A model generated the notes under the pieces. The model worked only from the letters and a program-made list of their open reading frames with translations. It made no database searches and had not been told where the DNA came from. From the NCBI GenBank assembly GCA_964431965.1, contig CAYSLU010000074.1, positions 1 through 26,943 of the forward strand: DNA of 26,943 nt, read 5' to 3'. Source of the stretch: CAYSLU01 sp964431965. GTDB taxonomy: Bacteria > Verrucomicrobiota > Kiritimatiellia > CAIKKV01 > CAYSLU01. Of the stretch, positions 16,185 through 24,224 are shown piece by piece; position 1 is the first letter of the stretch; each line of letters starts with the position of its first letter. Position numbers and translations under genes: made by a program.

Positions 16185-16841
16185 TCAGCGCGGCGGAAGC
16201 ACGTAGAGCATCACGCTCGCGAAGTGGCAGAGCCCACCGGCGAGTACGAAGCCGTGCCAGATCGCGTGATGGAAGCGGAGGTTCCTCCAGAGGTAGAACA
16301 CGGTCCCGCTCGTGTAGAACAGACCTCCGGCGACCAGCCAGAACACCCCGTCGCGCGGCAGATGATGCGTGAGCGGCCCAATGGCGATCATGGCGATCCA
16401 TCCCATGCCGACATAGACCAGGGTTGAAAGCAGCTTGAAGCGGCCGGCGAAGAACGCCTTGAAGACGATGCCGACCGCGGCCAGGCCCCAGATGACGCCG
16501 AACAGAGACCAGCCCCAGGTGCCGCGCAGCGTGACCAGCAGGAACGGCGTATACGTTCCGGCAATCAGCAGGTAGATCGCGGAATGATCGATTATCTTCA
16601 TGACGGCTTTGGCGCGAGGCGGTCTCAGGCTGTGGTACAGCGTCGATGCGGTGAACAGCAGGACGATGCTGCTGCCGTAGACCGCGCAGGCCACCACATG
16701 CCAGACGGTGCCCCGCAGGCTGGCGGCCACAACCAGGAGCACCAGCGCGGCCAGCCCAAGAATCGCTCCGATGCCGTGGGTGACGCTGTTGGCGATCTCC
16801 TCGCCCGCCGTGGCGATCCCAGGGTCGGGGTCATTGGCCAT
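16185..16841 (-). CDS. trhA: Hemolysin III / TrhA-type PAQR membrane protein
   Basis: A 218-residue protein with seven hydrophobic helices. It shows the family motifs in order: NSVTHGIGA near the N-terminus, STLYHSL, DHSAIYLLIAGTYTPF, YVGMGWIAM, and HAIWHGFVLAGGLCHFASV near the C-terminus. The conserved histidines and Asp/Ser would form the membrane metal site of the PAQR superfamily. Bacterial members are linked to membrane fluidity or homeostasis; the old name hemolysin III does not prove toxicity. The ATG 16841 follows GGAAGGG with 8 nt spacing and overlaps the end of the alpha-galactosidase gene by 11 bp, so the two are coupled. The same frame stays open far upstream, but that stretch is antisense-style noise within the alpha-galactosidase gene. 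Confidence 0.92.
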   Translation of the reverse strand: MANDPDPGIATAGEEIANSVTHGIGAILGLAALVLLVVAASLRGTVWHVVACAVYGSSIVLLFTASTLYHSLRPPRAKAVMKIIDHSAIYLLIAGTYTPFLLVTLRGTWGWSLFGVIWGLAAVGIVFKAFFAGRFKLLSTLVYVGMGWIAMIAIGPLTHHLPRDGVFWLVAGGLFYTSGTVFYLWRNLRFHHAIWHGFVLAGGLCHFASVMLYVLPPR

Positions 16842-19026
16842 CAGAGATGCCCTTCCTCCCCCGCCGCAGCAGCACGACCGCGCCTCGATAGTCGGACTCA
16901 ATCGGCCAGAGAAGGTGATCGCCGGAAAGACGGGCGGCGGCGGAGCCGGAGCCGAACTGGCCGGAGATCGTCCAGCCCGTTCCCGGGAGATCGAGGCGGA
17001 CGGCGTCGGGGCGCGGCTGTGCGAAGGCGTGCAGCACCACCAGGGCGGTGTCGGCGTCGTGTGTCTGGCGCCATACGCCTTGCCAGCCGGTCGGGTGCCG
17101 ATAGCTCGAGACGGGCGGCCCGATCCGGCGCGACTTGCCGTTCCTGATGACGGCTGCCGCATGACGATAGAGGGCCACGGCGTCATCGACCTGCCTCCAC
17201 TGCGCGTCGGACAGGTCGAGCAGGTCGCCGGAGAGGCAGAGGCGACCGAGGAATCCGGCGGCGAGCGAGTAGGCCATGCGGTGCTGATCGTCATATCTGC
17301 GGAGAACGGCCCATATCTGGCTTTGGCGCGGCAGAATCAGTCGGTGCAGGTTGGCCGCGATGATGGGAATTTCGCGCGCCTCGTGTGCGTCGGAGAACGA
17401 GCCCATGTCGGCCAGGGCCATCATCGACGGCTCCAGCCGGTGGCCGCCCGAGGAGCAGTTTTCGATCACGAGGTCCGGCAGCTCCGCGCGCAGCTGGCGG
17501 AAGAAGGCCTGAACGCCTTCCAGGTGCTGCCGGAGGGACTCGCCCTGCGAATCCGATCCGTCGGCGCCCATCCCGATCGTCTCGTTGTAGTCGACCTTGA
17601 TGTAGCCGAAGCCGCAGTCGCGCAGGAGGCCGATCACGCGACCGGCCAGATAGTCGGCCACCCACGGATCGCGGAAGTCCCAGAAGCGGCGCTCGCCGGT
17701 GATCAGCGTGAGTCCGTCACGGCGAAGCTGATGCTTCGATTCGGCTGCGGCGTCGGACATGGGGCCCAGGGTTTCCAGTTCGAACCACAGCCCCGGAATC
17801 AGGCCCTCTGCGCGGATGGCATCGGCGGCGGCCTTCAGGCCTCTCGGGAAGAGCGCGGGGTTTGCGCGCCAGTCGCCATGGGAGTTGCCCCAATGCGCGC
17901 CTTGTTTGTCGGACACGTACCAGCCGGCGTCGATGACCAGGTAGCGCAGCCCGTGGCCCTTGAGGCGTCGCGCGAGACGGGCGAGGTACTCCTGCTCGGG
18001 GTGGCCCCAACTGGTGCACCACTCGTTGCAGACCACCGGCATGTCGCGCTCGGCGGCGGGCGCTGCGCTCGCGCTACGCTCCTGCACGCCGGTCAGCGCG
18101 TGGCAGAGATCGTCGAGCGTGCCGGCAACGGTTGAGAGGATGGCGCGCGGGGTGGTCAGCGACTGACCCGGAGCCAAGGTCTTCATCCAGTGGCCGAACT
18201 CGCGGTCCGCCAGCCCGCCGGACAGGTTGGCGAAGTCGTCGAAGTGGTGGACTTCCATCTGCCAGGATCCGGGCGTCGCGAGCTGTGCCCCCCAGAACAC
18301 GCCGGCCTGGCGATCCTCGATGGCCGCGAACGGGAAGAAGCCGCGCACCGGCATGCTGCCGACCTGGCCGAATCGTTCGACGGCGGCGCTGATGCCAGCC
18401 CAGGAGCGCTCCAGATGCAGATCCTCGAACGGCGCGCTCTCGAACCGGCCTTCGCTGCTCCACAGGCTGCGGGCGCGGTGGAGGTGCAGGCGCCCCGGGG
18501 CGTCGTCAGCCGCGAATGGCGATATGCGCCCGATGGCGAAGCTCGACAGCAGCTCCAGCGTCACCGGATCGGCCGCGCCGTTCTCGAACACGGTGGACAC
18601 TTCGACCGCGTCTTCGCCGACGTGCCACGTCAGCTCGTGTCGGCAGCGGTACCCCTCGGGGCTGTCCAGTCGCGTAACGATCCGGGTCACGCCGCCGGCC
18701 TCGATGACATCCTGGCCGGCGAATGAGAGCCGATGCGAGTTGAACACGCCGTGCAGCGTTCTTCCCTGGGCGAAGCCGGGCGCATAGGGCTTGCCGAGGA
18801 TCTTGTAGTGCACGAGCGGATCAAGCCCGGCGCCGTGGAAGACCCACTTCACCGATTGCACGCCGCGGTACTCCGGGCCGTCTTCGAGGACGTCGCGGTG
18901 CTCCGCTACGCGGTCGGCCAGCGCCGCAGGCAGAAGGGATAGCGCAACCTGCTTCGACTCGTCGTCGATGTGGTATTGGACGCGGATAGCGCCCAAGCTG
19001 AAGGAAGCCAGTTCGCGGATGGCCAT
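16831..19026 (-). CDS. Alpha-galactosidase, GH36
   Basis: A 731-residue protein. It has an N-terminal beta-supersandwich (about 1-320), a (beta/alpha)8 catalytic barrel (about 325-640) and a C-terminal beta domain. The barrel shows VVCNEWCTSWG (331-341), LVIDAGWY (363-370), IKVDYNETIG with the predicted nucleophile Asp479, and ENCSSGGHRLEP (522-533), followed by the acid/base candidate Asp546 in SFSDAHE. It should hydrolyse terminal alpha-galactosides such as melibiose or raffinose-type sugars or galactan side groups. There is no signal peptide, so cytosolic action is likely. ATG 19026 was chosen for the GGAGAG ribosome site about 6 nt upstream; the 24-codon extension to 19098 lacks family similarity. 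It is co-transcribed with the TrhA-like gene. Confidence 0.93.
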   Translation of the reverse strand: MAIRELASFSLGAIRVQYHIDDESKQVALSLLPAALADRVAEHRDVLEDGPEYRGVQSVKWVFHGAGLDPLVHYKILGKPYAPGFAQGRTLHGVFNSHRLSFAGQDVIEAGGVTRIVTRLDSPEGYRCRHELTWHVGEDAVEVSTVFENGAADPVTLELLSSFAIGRISPFAADDAPGRLHLHRARSLWSSEGRFESAPFEDLHLERSWAGISAAVERFGQVGSMPVRGFFPFAAIEDRQAGVFWGAQLATPGSWQMEVHHFDDFANLSGGLADREFGHWMKTLAPGQSLTTPRAILSTVAGTLDDLCHALTGVQERSASAAPAAERDMPVVCNEWCTSWGHPEQEYLARLARRLKGHGLRYLVIDAGWYVSDKQGAHWGNSHGDWRANPALFPRGLKAAADAIRAEGLIPGLWFELETLGPMSDAAAESKHQLRRDGLTLITGERRFWDFRDPWVADYLAGRVIGLLRDCGFGYIKVDYNETIGMGADGSDSQGESLRQHLEGVQAFFRQLRAELPDLVIENCSSGGHRLEPSMMALADMGSFSDAHEAREIPIIAANLHRLILPRQSQIWAVLRRYDDQHRMAYSLAAGFLGRLCLSGDLLDLSDAQWRQVDDAVALYRHAAAVIRNGKSRRIGPPVSSYRHPTGWQGVWRQTHDADTALVVLHAFAQPRPDAVRLDLPGTGWTISGQFGSGSAAARLSGDHLLWPIESDYRGAVVLLRRGRKGISDGQ

Positions 19027-19136
19027 AAGACTCTCCAGTTGCAGTCTGCCGCGGGACTCGTTTTCAGCGGCGGCCGGTCTCTCCCGCGCGCCTGTCATCG
19101 CGTGTTTCGGCCGTCGCGTCGCCCGCCCTGTCTGGT

Positions 19137-19166
19137 ACTATACGGGGGCAGACGGTCGGGCGTCGA
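19137..19166 (-). promoter_or_regulatory. Possible promoter for the alpha-galactosidase operon
   Basis: On the minus strand, TCGACG (19166-19161, 4 of 6), an 18-nt spacer, then TATAGT (19142-19137, 5 of 6). It implies a leader of about 105 nt before ATG 19026. The rest of the 252-bp divergent gap to gmd shows no other clear element; I could not find a convincing gmd promoter in it. Confidence 0.35.
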
Positions 19167-19278
19167 GATCGGCGCGGATGGAAGGGGCTGACCATAGCTG
19201 CCGCCTGGGCCTCCGAAGTCTTGGCGCGGGGCCATGATTCCCCGTCATCGGCCCGCGTCTGCGGGAGAGATGAGACTC

Positions 19279-20313
19279 ATGAAGAGGGCGTTGATCACGG
19301 GCATCACCGGGCAGGACGGGTCGTACTTGGCGGAGCTGCTGCTCGCCAAGGGCTATGAGGTGCACGGCATCATCCGTCGCGCGAGCACCTTCAACACCCA
19401 ACGCCTGGAGCACCTCTACCACGACCGGCACGAGGGGGGCGTCCCGCTCTGCCTTCACTACGGCGACCTCACGGACTCGAGCAACCTGAACCGCCTGATC
19501 GAGCAGGCCGTGCCCGACGAGATCTACAACCTGGCGGCGCAGTCGCACGTTCAGGTGTCGTTCGAGGTTCCCGAATACACGGCCGAGACCGACGCCATCG
19601 GCACGCTGCGCATCCTGGACGCCATCAAGAAGACCGGCCTCGGCTGCCGCTTCTACCAGGCGTCCACATCCGAGCTGTACGGCAAGGTTCGCGAGGTCCC
19701 GCAGACCGAGCTCACGCCTTTCTACCCGCGCTCGCCATACGGCGTGGCGAAGCTCTACGCATACTGGATCACCGTGAACTACCGCGAGGCGTATGGCTTG
19801 CACGCCAGCAACGGCATCCTGTTCAACCACGAGTCGCCCCGGAGGGGCGAGACGTTCGTCACCCGCAAGATCACGCGCGCTGTCGCCCGGATCAAGCTCG
19901 GACGCCAGGCGTGTCTGTACCTCGGCAACCTGGACGCCCGTCGCGACTGGGGCTATGCGCCGGACTTTGTTGAGGCGATGTGGCGAATCCTTCAGCAGGA
20001 CAAGCCGGACGACTATGTGATCGCTACGGGTGAGATGCACAGCGTGCGCGAATTCGTCGAGTGCGCCTTCGGCCATGTCGGCATGCCGATTGCCTGGAGC
20101 GGCTCCGGAGTCAACGAGATCGGGACCGACACCCGGACAGGACGGGTTGTGGTGCGCGTCGATCCCCGCTACTTCCGCCCGGCCGAAGTCGAGCAGCTGC
20201 TCGGCAACCCAGCCAAGGCGGGCGCGCTGTTGGGGTGGCAGCCGCGCGTTACGTTCGCGGAGCTGGTGGGCATCATGACCGAGGCCGACCTCGCATCGGC
20301 CGGGAAGGAGTGA
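19279..20313 (+). CDS. gmd: GDP-mannose 4,6-dehydratase
   Basis: A 344-residue extended short-chain dehydrogenase. It removes water from GDP-mannose to give GDP-4-keto-6-deoxymannose, the first step to GDP-L-fucose. The N-terminus MKRALITGITGQDGSYLAEL carries the GxxGxxG NADP site (8-14). The catalytic set is Thr130 and Glu132 in STSELYGK, Tyr154 and Lys158 in SPYGVAKLYAYW. FNHESPRRGETFVTRK (about 184-199) is a family signature. ATG 19279 starts exactly where the family begins; ATG 19270, three codons earlier, would leave only 2 nt to the GGGAG site. The next gene, fcl, follows after 3 bp and performs the next step. Confidence 0.96.
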   Translation: MKRALITGITGQDGSYLAELLLAKGYEVHGIIRRASTFNTQRLEHLYHDRHEGGVPLCLHYGDLTDSSNLNRLIEQAVPDEIYNLAAQSHVQVSFEVPEYTAETDAIGTLRILDAIKKTGLGCRFYQASTSELYGKVREVPQTELTPFYPRSPYGVAKLYAYWITVNYREAYGLHASNGILFNHESPRRGETFVTRKITRAVARIKLGRQACLYLGNLDARRDWGYAPDFVEAMWRILQQDKPDDYVIATGEMHSVREFVECAFGHVGMPIAWSGSGVNEIGTDTRTGRVVVRVDPRYFRPAEVEQLLGNPAKAGALLGWQPRVTFAELVGIMTEADLASAGKE

Positions 20314-20316
20314 CCC

Positions 20317-21258
20317 GTGGGCGGATTCTGGGCTGACAAGGCGGTCGTCGTCACGGGCGGTGCAGGCTTCCTGGGCAGCCACGTGGTGGCCATGCTGGCC
20401 GAGCTGGGCTGTCGTCGGATCGTGGTGCCGCGCCGTTGCGAGTACGACCTGACGCAGGCTGACGCCATTGGCCGTCTGTATCGGGAGTCACGGCCGGACT
20501 TGGTGATTCACCTGGCCGCCGTTGTGGGTGGCATCGGCGCCAACCGGGAGAACCCGGGTGCATTCTTCTACCAGAACCTCGTGATGGGCACGCAACTCAT
20601 GGAGCAGGCGCGCATTCACGGCATCCGGAAGTTCGTTGCGATCGGCACGATCTGCGCCTATCCCAAGTTCACGCCGGTGCCCTTCCGCGAGGAGGATCTG
20701 TGGGCGGGATACCCTGAAGAGACCAACGCTCCGTACGGGCTGGCGAAGAAGATGATGCTGGTACAGGCGCAGGCGTATCGACAGCAGTACGGCATGAACG
20801 CCATCTACCTCCTCCCTGTCAACCTGTACGGGCCGCGGGACAACTTCGATCCGCGCAGCTCCCACGTGATCCCCGCACTCATCCGCAAGTGCATCGACGC
20901 ACGCGATACGGGGGCCGGCGCCATCGACGTCTGGGGATCCGGGAACGCATCGCGCGAGTTCCTCTACGCCGAGGACGCCGCGCGCGGGATACTTCTGGCC
21001 GCCGAGTTGTACGACGGAGCGGATCCGGTGAACTTGGGCTCGGGCATGGAGATCACGATCCGGGACTTGGTCGCTCTCATCGCGCGGCTGACGCGATTCG
21101 CGGGCGCGATCCGGTACGACGCATCCCAGCCGGATGGCCAGCCACGGCGGTGCCTGGACGTGAGCCGCGCCCGCGAGCGGTTCGGATTTGTTGCCGCGAC
21201 ACCGTTCGAGGAAGGACTGAGGCGGACTATCGCGTGGTATGAATCTGCAGGCCGTTGA
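20317..21258 (+). CDS. fcl: GDP-L-fucose synthase (epimerase/reductase)
   Basis: A 313-residue protein, normal length. It epimerises and reduces GDP-4-keto-6-deoxymannose to GDP-L-fucose with NADPH. The nucleotide-binding motif is TGGAGFLG (13-20). The active site has Tyr140 and Lys144 in APYGLAKK, and GTICAYPK (110-117) holds the family cysteine. PVNLYGPRDNFDPRSSHVIPA and the REFLYAEDAARG segment are typical of Fcl. The start is GTG 20317, supported by AAGGAG 7 nt upstream at the end of gmd. The product, GDP-fucose, would feed a fucosyltransferase; the only glycosyltransferase in the window is the GT4 at 8175, and a link between them is unproven. Confidence 0.95.
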   Translation: MGGFWADKAVVVTGGAGFLGSHVVAMLAELGCRRIVVPRRCEYDLTQADAIGRLYRESRPDLVIHLAAVVGGIGANRENPGAFFYQNLVMGTQLMEQARIHGIRKFVAIGTICAYPKFTPVPFREEDLWAGYPEETNAPYGLAKKMMLVQAQAYRQQYGMNAIYLLPVNLYGPRDNFDPRSSHVIPALIRKCIDARDTGAGAIDVWGSGNASREFLYAEDAARGILLAAELYDGADPVNLGSGMEITIRDLVALIARLTRFAGAIRYDASQPDGQPRRCLDVSRARERFGFVAATPFEEGLRRTIAWYESAGR

Positions 21259-21347
21259 TGCGGGCGACGATGACTGAACGTCGGCCGGCTAAGAGGTCAC
21301 CGCGTCGGTGTGCTCAGGACGGCTTGGCACAGGGATGACGGGCCGCA

Positions 21348-21356
21348 TTTTTTTTT
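21348..21356 (+). repeat. T9 homopolymer in the gap upstream of the outer-membrane protein gene
   Basis: Nine T in a row in a GC-rich 230-bp gap (21259-21488), followed by GTGGGGGGA. No convincing stem-loop of terminator type directly precedes it: only a 4-bp CGGC/GCCG pairing is possible, and a small 5-bp hairpin (CACCG-CGT-CGGTG, 21298-21310) lies 38 nt upstream. It is 132 bp before the next start codon. Confidence 0.85.
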
Positions 21357-21382
21357 GTGGGGGGATATGGGCCACTTTGGCC

Positions 21383-21411
21383 TTGACCCAGTGGGACCGT
21401 GCAGCAAAACT
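21383..21411 (+). promoter_or_regulatory. Weak promoter candidate for the outer-membrane protein gene
   Basis: TTGACC (21383-21388, 5 of 6), a 17-nt spacer, then AAAACT (21406-21411, only 3 of 6). The -35 and spacing are good and the -10 is poor, so this is a tentative call. Confidence 0.22.
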
Positions 21412-21488
21412 CATGATCGTCTGGAATGCAGGGTGTAGAAGACGATGCAGGCAACATGTATCTGCTTGATTGTATGGAGGATAGCGCT

Positions 21489-22244
21489 ATGAGGATCGTG
21501 AGGATCGCGGCGACTGTAGCCGCTGTCGTCTGCATGGGGCTGGGCGCAGAGGCGGCGAGCATGACCGCGTCAGGGTCCCGTGACGCCTTGCTCGCTCCTG
21601 TGACGCTGGCCAGATGGAGTGTCGGATTCGACTACGAGAACATCAACCGTGACATCAAGCGGTCGGGCCGTTCCGATGCCACTTTGGAGGCGGACACGTA
21701 CGCCGGCTTTCTGGGATATGACGCCACTGGATGGTTGACGCTTTTCCTGACGGCGGGCGGGACGAAGGTTGATTTGCCCGATCCTTCGGCAGAGGGGGGC
21801 GACCAGTTCAAGTGGTCGGGTGGGCTGGGGGCCAACCTGTGGCATTTCGACGTGCGGGATCCGGAGTTCGCCGCAGGCCGCTTGTCGATTCGCGCGCTTT
21901 GCGAGTATGCGCGCTACACGAGTGGCGACTCGGACTATGAGGTTCAGTGGAGTGAGTTCTCTCTGGCGTTGCCGGTGGGGTACGAGCTGTTTGCCGAGAG
22001 CATGACCACTGTGCGCGAAGTGCCGTTCAGCCTGATGCTATCGGCTGGCCCGGTGCTGTCCGTGATCGACGGGGACTGGGATGAACCGGCGGCGCAGAGC
22101 TCCAGCTTCCACGAGGACTCCAGTCTGGGCGTGATGGGGCGGGCCGATGTGTTTCTGTCTTCGAATCTGTCGGTTGGGGGACAAGCCCAGTACTTCGGGG
22201 CCGAGTACACGGCCTCGGGCTTTCTTCGGTACCACTTTCGGTAG
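21489..22244 (+). CDS. Probable outer-membrane beta-barrel protein of unknown function
   Basis: A 251-residue protein. Residues 1-24 form a clear signal peptide (MRIVRIAATVAAVVCMGLGAEAAS, cleavage probably after AEA). The mature part has no long hydrophobic helix. It shows repeated alternating stretches with aromatic ends, such as WSVGFDYENI, DTYAGFLGYDA, WLTLFLTAGG, FKWSGGLGANLWHF, LSIRALCEYARYTSG and SVGGQAQYFGAEYTASGFLRYHFR, as in small 8-12-strand barrels. The chain ends YHFR, so the terminal aromatic is next to last, slightly off the usual pattern. I do not recognise a named family. ATG 21489 has GGAGG 8 nt upstream; the upstream in-frame methionine would hide the signal peptide. The next gene, a kinase, begins 53 bp later. 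Confidence 0.7.
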   Translation: MRIVRIAATVAAVVCMGLGAEAASMTASGSRDALLAPVTLARWSVGFDYENINRDIKRSGRSDATLEADTYAGFLGYDATGWLTLFLTAGGTKVDLPDPSAEGGDQFKWSGGLGANLWHFDVRDPEFAAGRLSIRALCEYARYTSGDSDYEVQWSEFSLALPVGYELFAESMTTVREVPFSLMLSAGPVLSVIDGDWDEPAAQSSSFHEDSSLGVMGRADVFLSSNLSVGGQAQYFGAEYTASGFLRYHFR

Positions 22245-22297
22245 CCGGGCGCGCGGGGCGATGCGGCCCGGTCGGGAACAAGCGAGGTGTTGGGACG

Positions 22298-24223
22298 ATG
22301 AGCGGGACCGAATCGAGCTTCAGGGATGATCCCGTGGTGCGCTTCGCGCTGGGGATGCCGGGGGACGCCGTCATCTTGGCCTTGCCTACGGGCTCGATCG
22401 TGTGCGCCAACGAAGCGGCCTACGCGTTGCTGGGGTACGGAGGAGAGGAACTGGCGGGAAGTACCATCGACCGAGTCGTGCGCGGGCTGGGGGCGGCGGG
22501 CTCCGATAGCACGCCAGCCAGTTTGGTGGAGGTCGAGTGCGTTGCGAAGGGCGGTGCCGCCCTGCATGCCGAGATAGCCGTCAGCCGCGTGGCGACGAAG
22601 GCCGGCGACGTGGTGTGCTACGCGATTCGGGACACCCGGCACCACAAGCGGGCCGAGCAAGATCTGAAGGCCGTCCAGTCACGGATAGCTCGGGCGGAGC
22701 GCCTGGAGACAGCCGGCACCGTGGCCGGCCAGATCGCGCACGACTTCAATAACCTGCTGACCCCTTTGCTGGCTTACCCGAACCTTATTCGGAGGGACCT
22801 GCCTCCGGAGTCGAAGGGACGCCAGTATCTCGACGTGATGGAGAAGACGGCGCAGGACATGTCTCACATCACGCAGCAACTGCTGTCCCTTTCCCGCCGG
22901 GCGCATACGGCTCGCGAGACCGTGAATGTCAACGCGGTGGTCGAGGAAGTTATCACGCTGACGCAGGGAACGCTGCCGGGTGCGATTACGGTGGAATTCG
23001 ACCTGGCCGAGGATCTACTGTATGTGCGCGGGGCCCGCGAGCAGATTCTGCGCGTGTTGCAGAATCTCTGCCAGAACGCGATCGACGCGATGGGAGATGC
23101 CGGCCTGCTGCGGCTGACGACGGAAAACGTGTACCTGGATGCTCCGTTCGGCAACTACGACTTCGTGAAGATCGGCGAGTACGTGAAAGTCACGGTGTCG
23201 GACACCGGCCCCGGCATTCCTCCGGATATCCGGGACCGGATCTTCGACCCGTTCTTCACGACCAAGAAGGCATCTCGTCGGCGCGGCTCCGGGTTGGGCC
23301 TGAGCATCGTGCACGGGATCGTTAAGGATCACGACGGCTACATCGATTTGGACTCCGTGGTGGGCAAGGGGACCACGTTTTGTGTGTATCTGCCCATCTG
23401 CCGGGATGCTGCGCCGGCCCAGGACCGCGAGCGCTCGACAGGCGGCAGCGAGGCGATTCTGATCATCGACGACGATCAGCCTCAGATCCAGGTCATGCTG
23501 CACCTCCTCAAGACTTTGGGGTACCGGGCTACCGGCGTGCAGAGCGGGGAGGAAGCCGTGCGGCTCCTAGAGAACCCGGCTGAGGCATGCGATCTGGTGA
23601 TTGTGGACATGATCATGGATACGGGCATGGATGGCTTGGAGACGTTCCGCCGGATCCGGGCTCTGCGGCCGAACCTGAAAGTCATGCTGATCTCCGGATT
23701 TGAGAAGGCTCGGGCCAGCGTTCAGGAGGCGCAGCGGCTGGGGGCCGGGACGTACCTGCGCAAGCCGGTGACGCTGGACCGGTTGGCCTCCTGCGTTCGA
23801 GCGGAGCTGGAGCTTCCGCGGCCGGGCGAGGAAGGATCTCCGCGCGGCGGGATCCTCATCGTCGATGACGAGGAGCCGATTCGAAAGCTGTTCCGCATGA
23901 TCGTTCAGGCGGACCTGCCCAATGTCCGGATCGATGTGGCTGAGAATGGAGCCCGTGCTCTTGAGGTCTTCCGCGAGAGCGACTACGGCGTGGTCATCAT
24001 GGACCTGTACATGCCCGTGATGGACGGGCGGCAGGCGTTCAGCGAGATCGAGCGCCTGTGCCGCGAGCGGGACCGGCCGATGCCGCGGGTCATCTTTTGC
24101 ACGGGTTTCACGTTGCCGGAGTCCCTCAATCGCATCGTGGCCGACGGGCGGATCCACTGTCTGCTGCGGAAGCCGGTGAAGGCGGATGCGCTGGTTCGGG
24201 CGGTGAAAGAGCGGCTGCGCTGA
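22298..24223 (+). CDS. Hybrid histidine kinase, PAS-HisKA-HATPase-REC-REC
   Basis: A 641-residue soluble protein. It has a PAS domain (about 12-115), HisKA with His149 in GQIAHDFNNLLTP, and a HATPase domain with Asn260 in LCQNAIDAM, SDTGPGI (301-307) and GSGLGL (330-335). The first receiver (385-502) has phospho-acceptor Asp437 in VIVDMIMDTGMDG and Lys489 in LRKP. The second receiver (518-640) has Asp569 in VIMDLYMP and Lys625 in LRKP. All key residues appear intact, so it is a likely active kinase with two receivers in series, a phosphorelay-type design without a visible Hpt domain. It stands between the beta-barrel gene and panC, one base before panC. No DNA-binding output gene is adjacent. 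Confidence 0.93.
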   Translation: MSGTESSFRDDPVVRFALGMPGDAVILALPTGSIVCANEAAYALLGYGGEELAGSTIDRVVRGLGAAGSDSTPASLVEVECVAKGGAALHAEIAVSRVATKAGDVVCYAIRDTRHHKRAEQDLKAVQSRIARAERLETAGTVAGQIAHDFNNLLTPLLAYPNLIRRDLPPESKGRQYLDVMEKTAQDMSHITQQLLSLSRRAHTARETVNVNAVVEEVITLTQGTLPGAITVEFDLAEDLLYVRGAREQILRVLQNLCQNAIDAMGDAGLLRLTTENVYLDAPFGNYDFVKIGEYVKVTVSDTGPGIPPDIRDRIFDPFFTTKKASRRRGSGLGLSIVHGIVKDHDGYIDLDSVVGKGTTFCVYLPICRDAAPAQDRERSTGGSEAILIIDDDQPQIQVMLHLLKTLGYRATGVQSGEEAVRLLENPAEACDLVIVDMIMDTGMDGLETFRRIRALRPNLKVMLISGFEKARASVQEAQRLGAGTYLRKPVTLDRLASCVRAELELPRPGEEGSPRGGILIVDDEEPIRKLFRMIVQADLPNVRIDVAENGARALEVFRESDYGVVIMDLYMPVMDGRQAFSEIERLCRERDRPMPRVIFCTGFTLPESLNRIVADGRIHCLLRKPVKADALVRAVKERLR

Positions 24224-24224
24224 G

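Noticed and set aside
16842..17294. Upstream extension of the TrhA-like gene to 369 codons
   Set aside because: The extra 151 codons are a shadow of the alpha-galactosidase gene. Family similarity starts shortly after ATG 16841, which has a good ribosome site.
19100..19141. Plus-strand TACTAT as the -10 box of a gmd promoter
   Set aside because: No acceptable -35 lies 16-18 nt upstream. The same bases make a better minus-strand box.
21330..21356. Intrinsic terminator for gmd-fcl ending in the T9 run
   Set aside because: I found only a 4-bp CGGC/GCCG pairing with a long loop before the T run, which is not a credible terminator stem.
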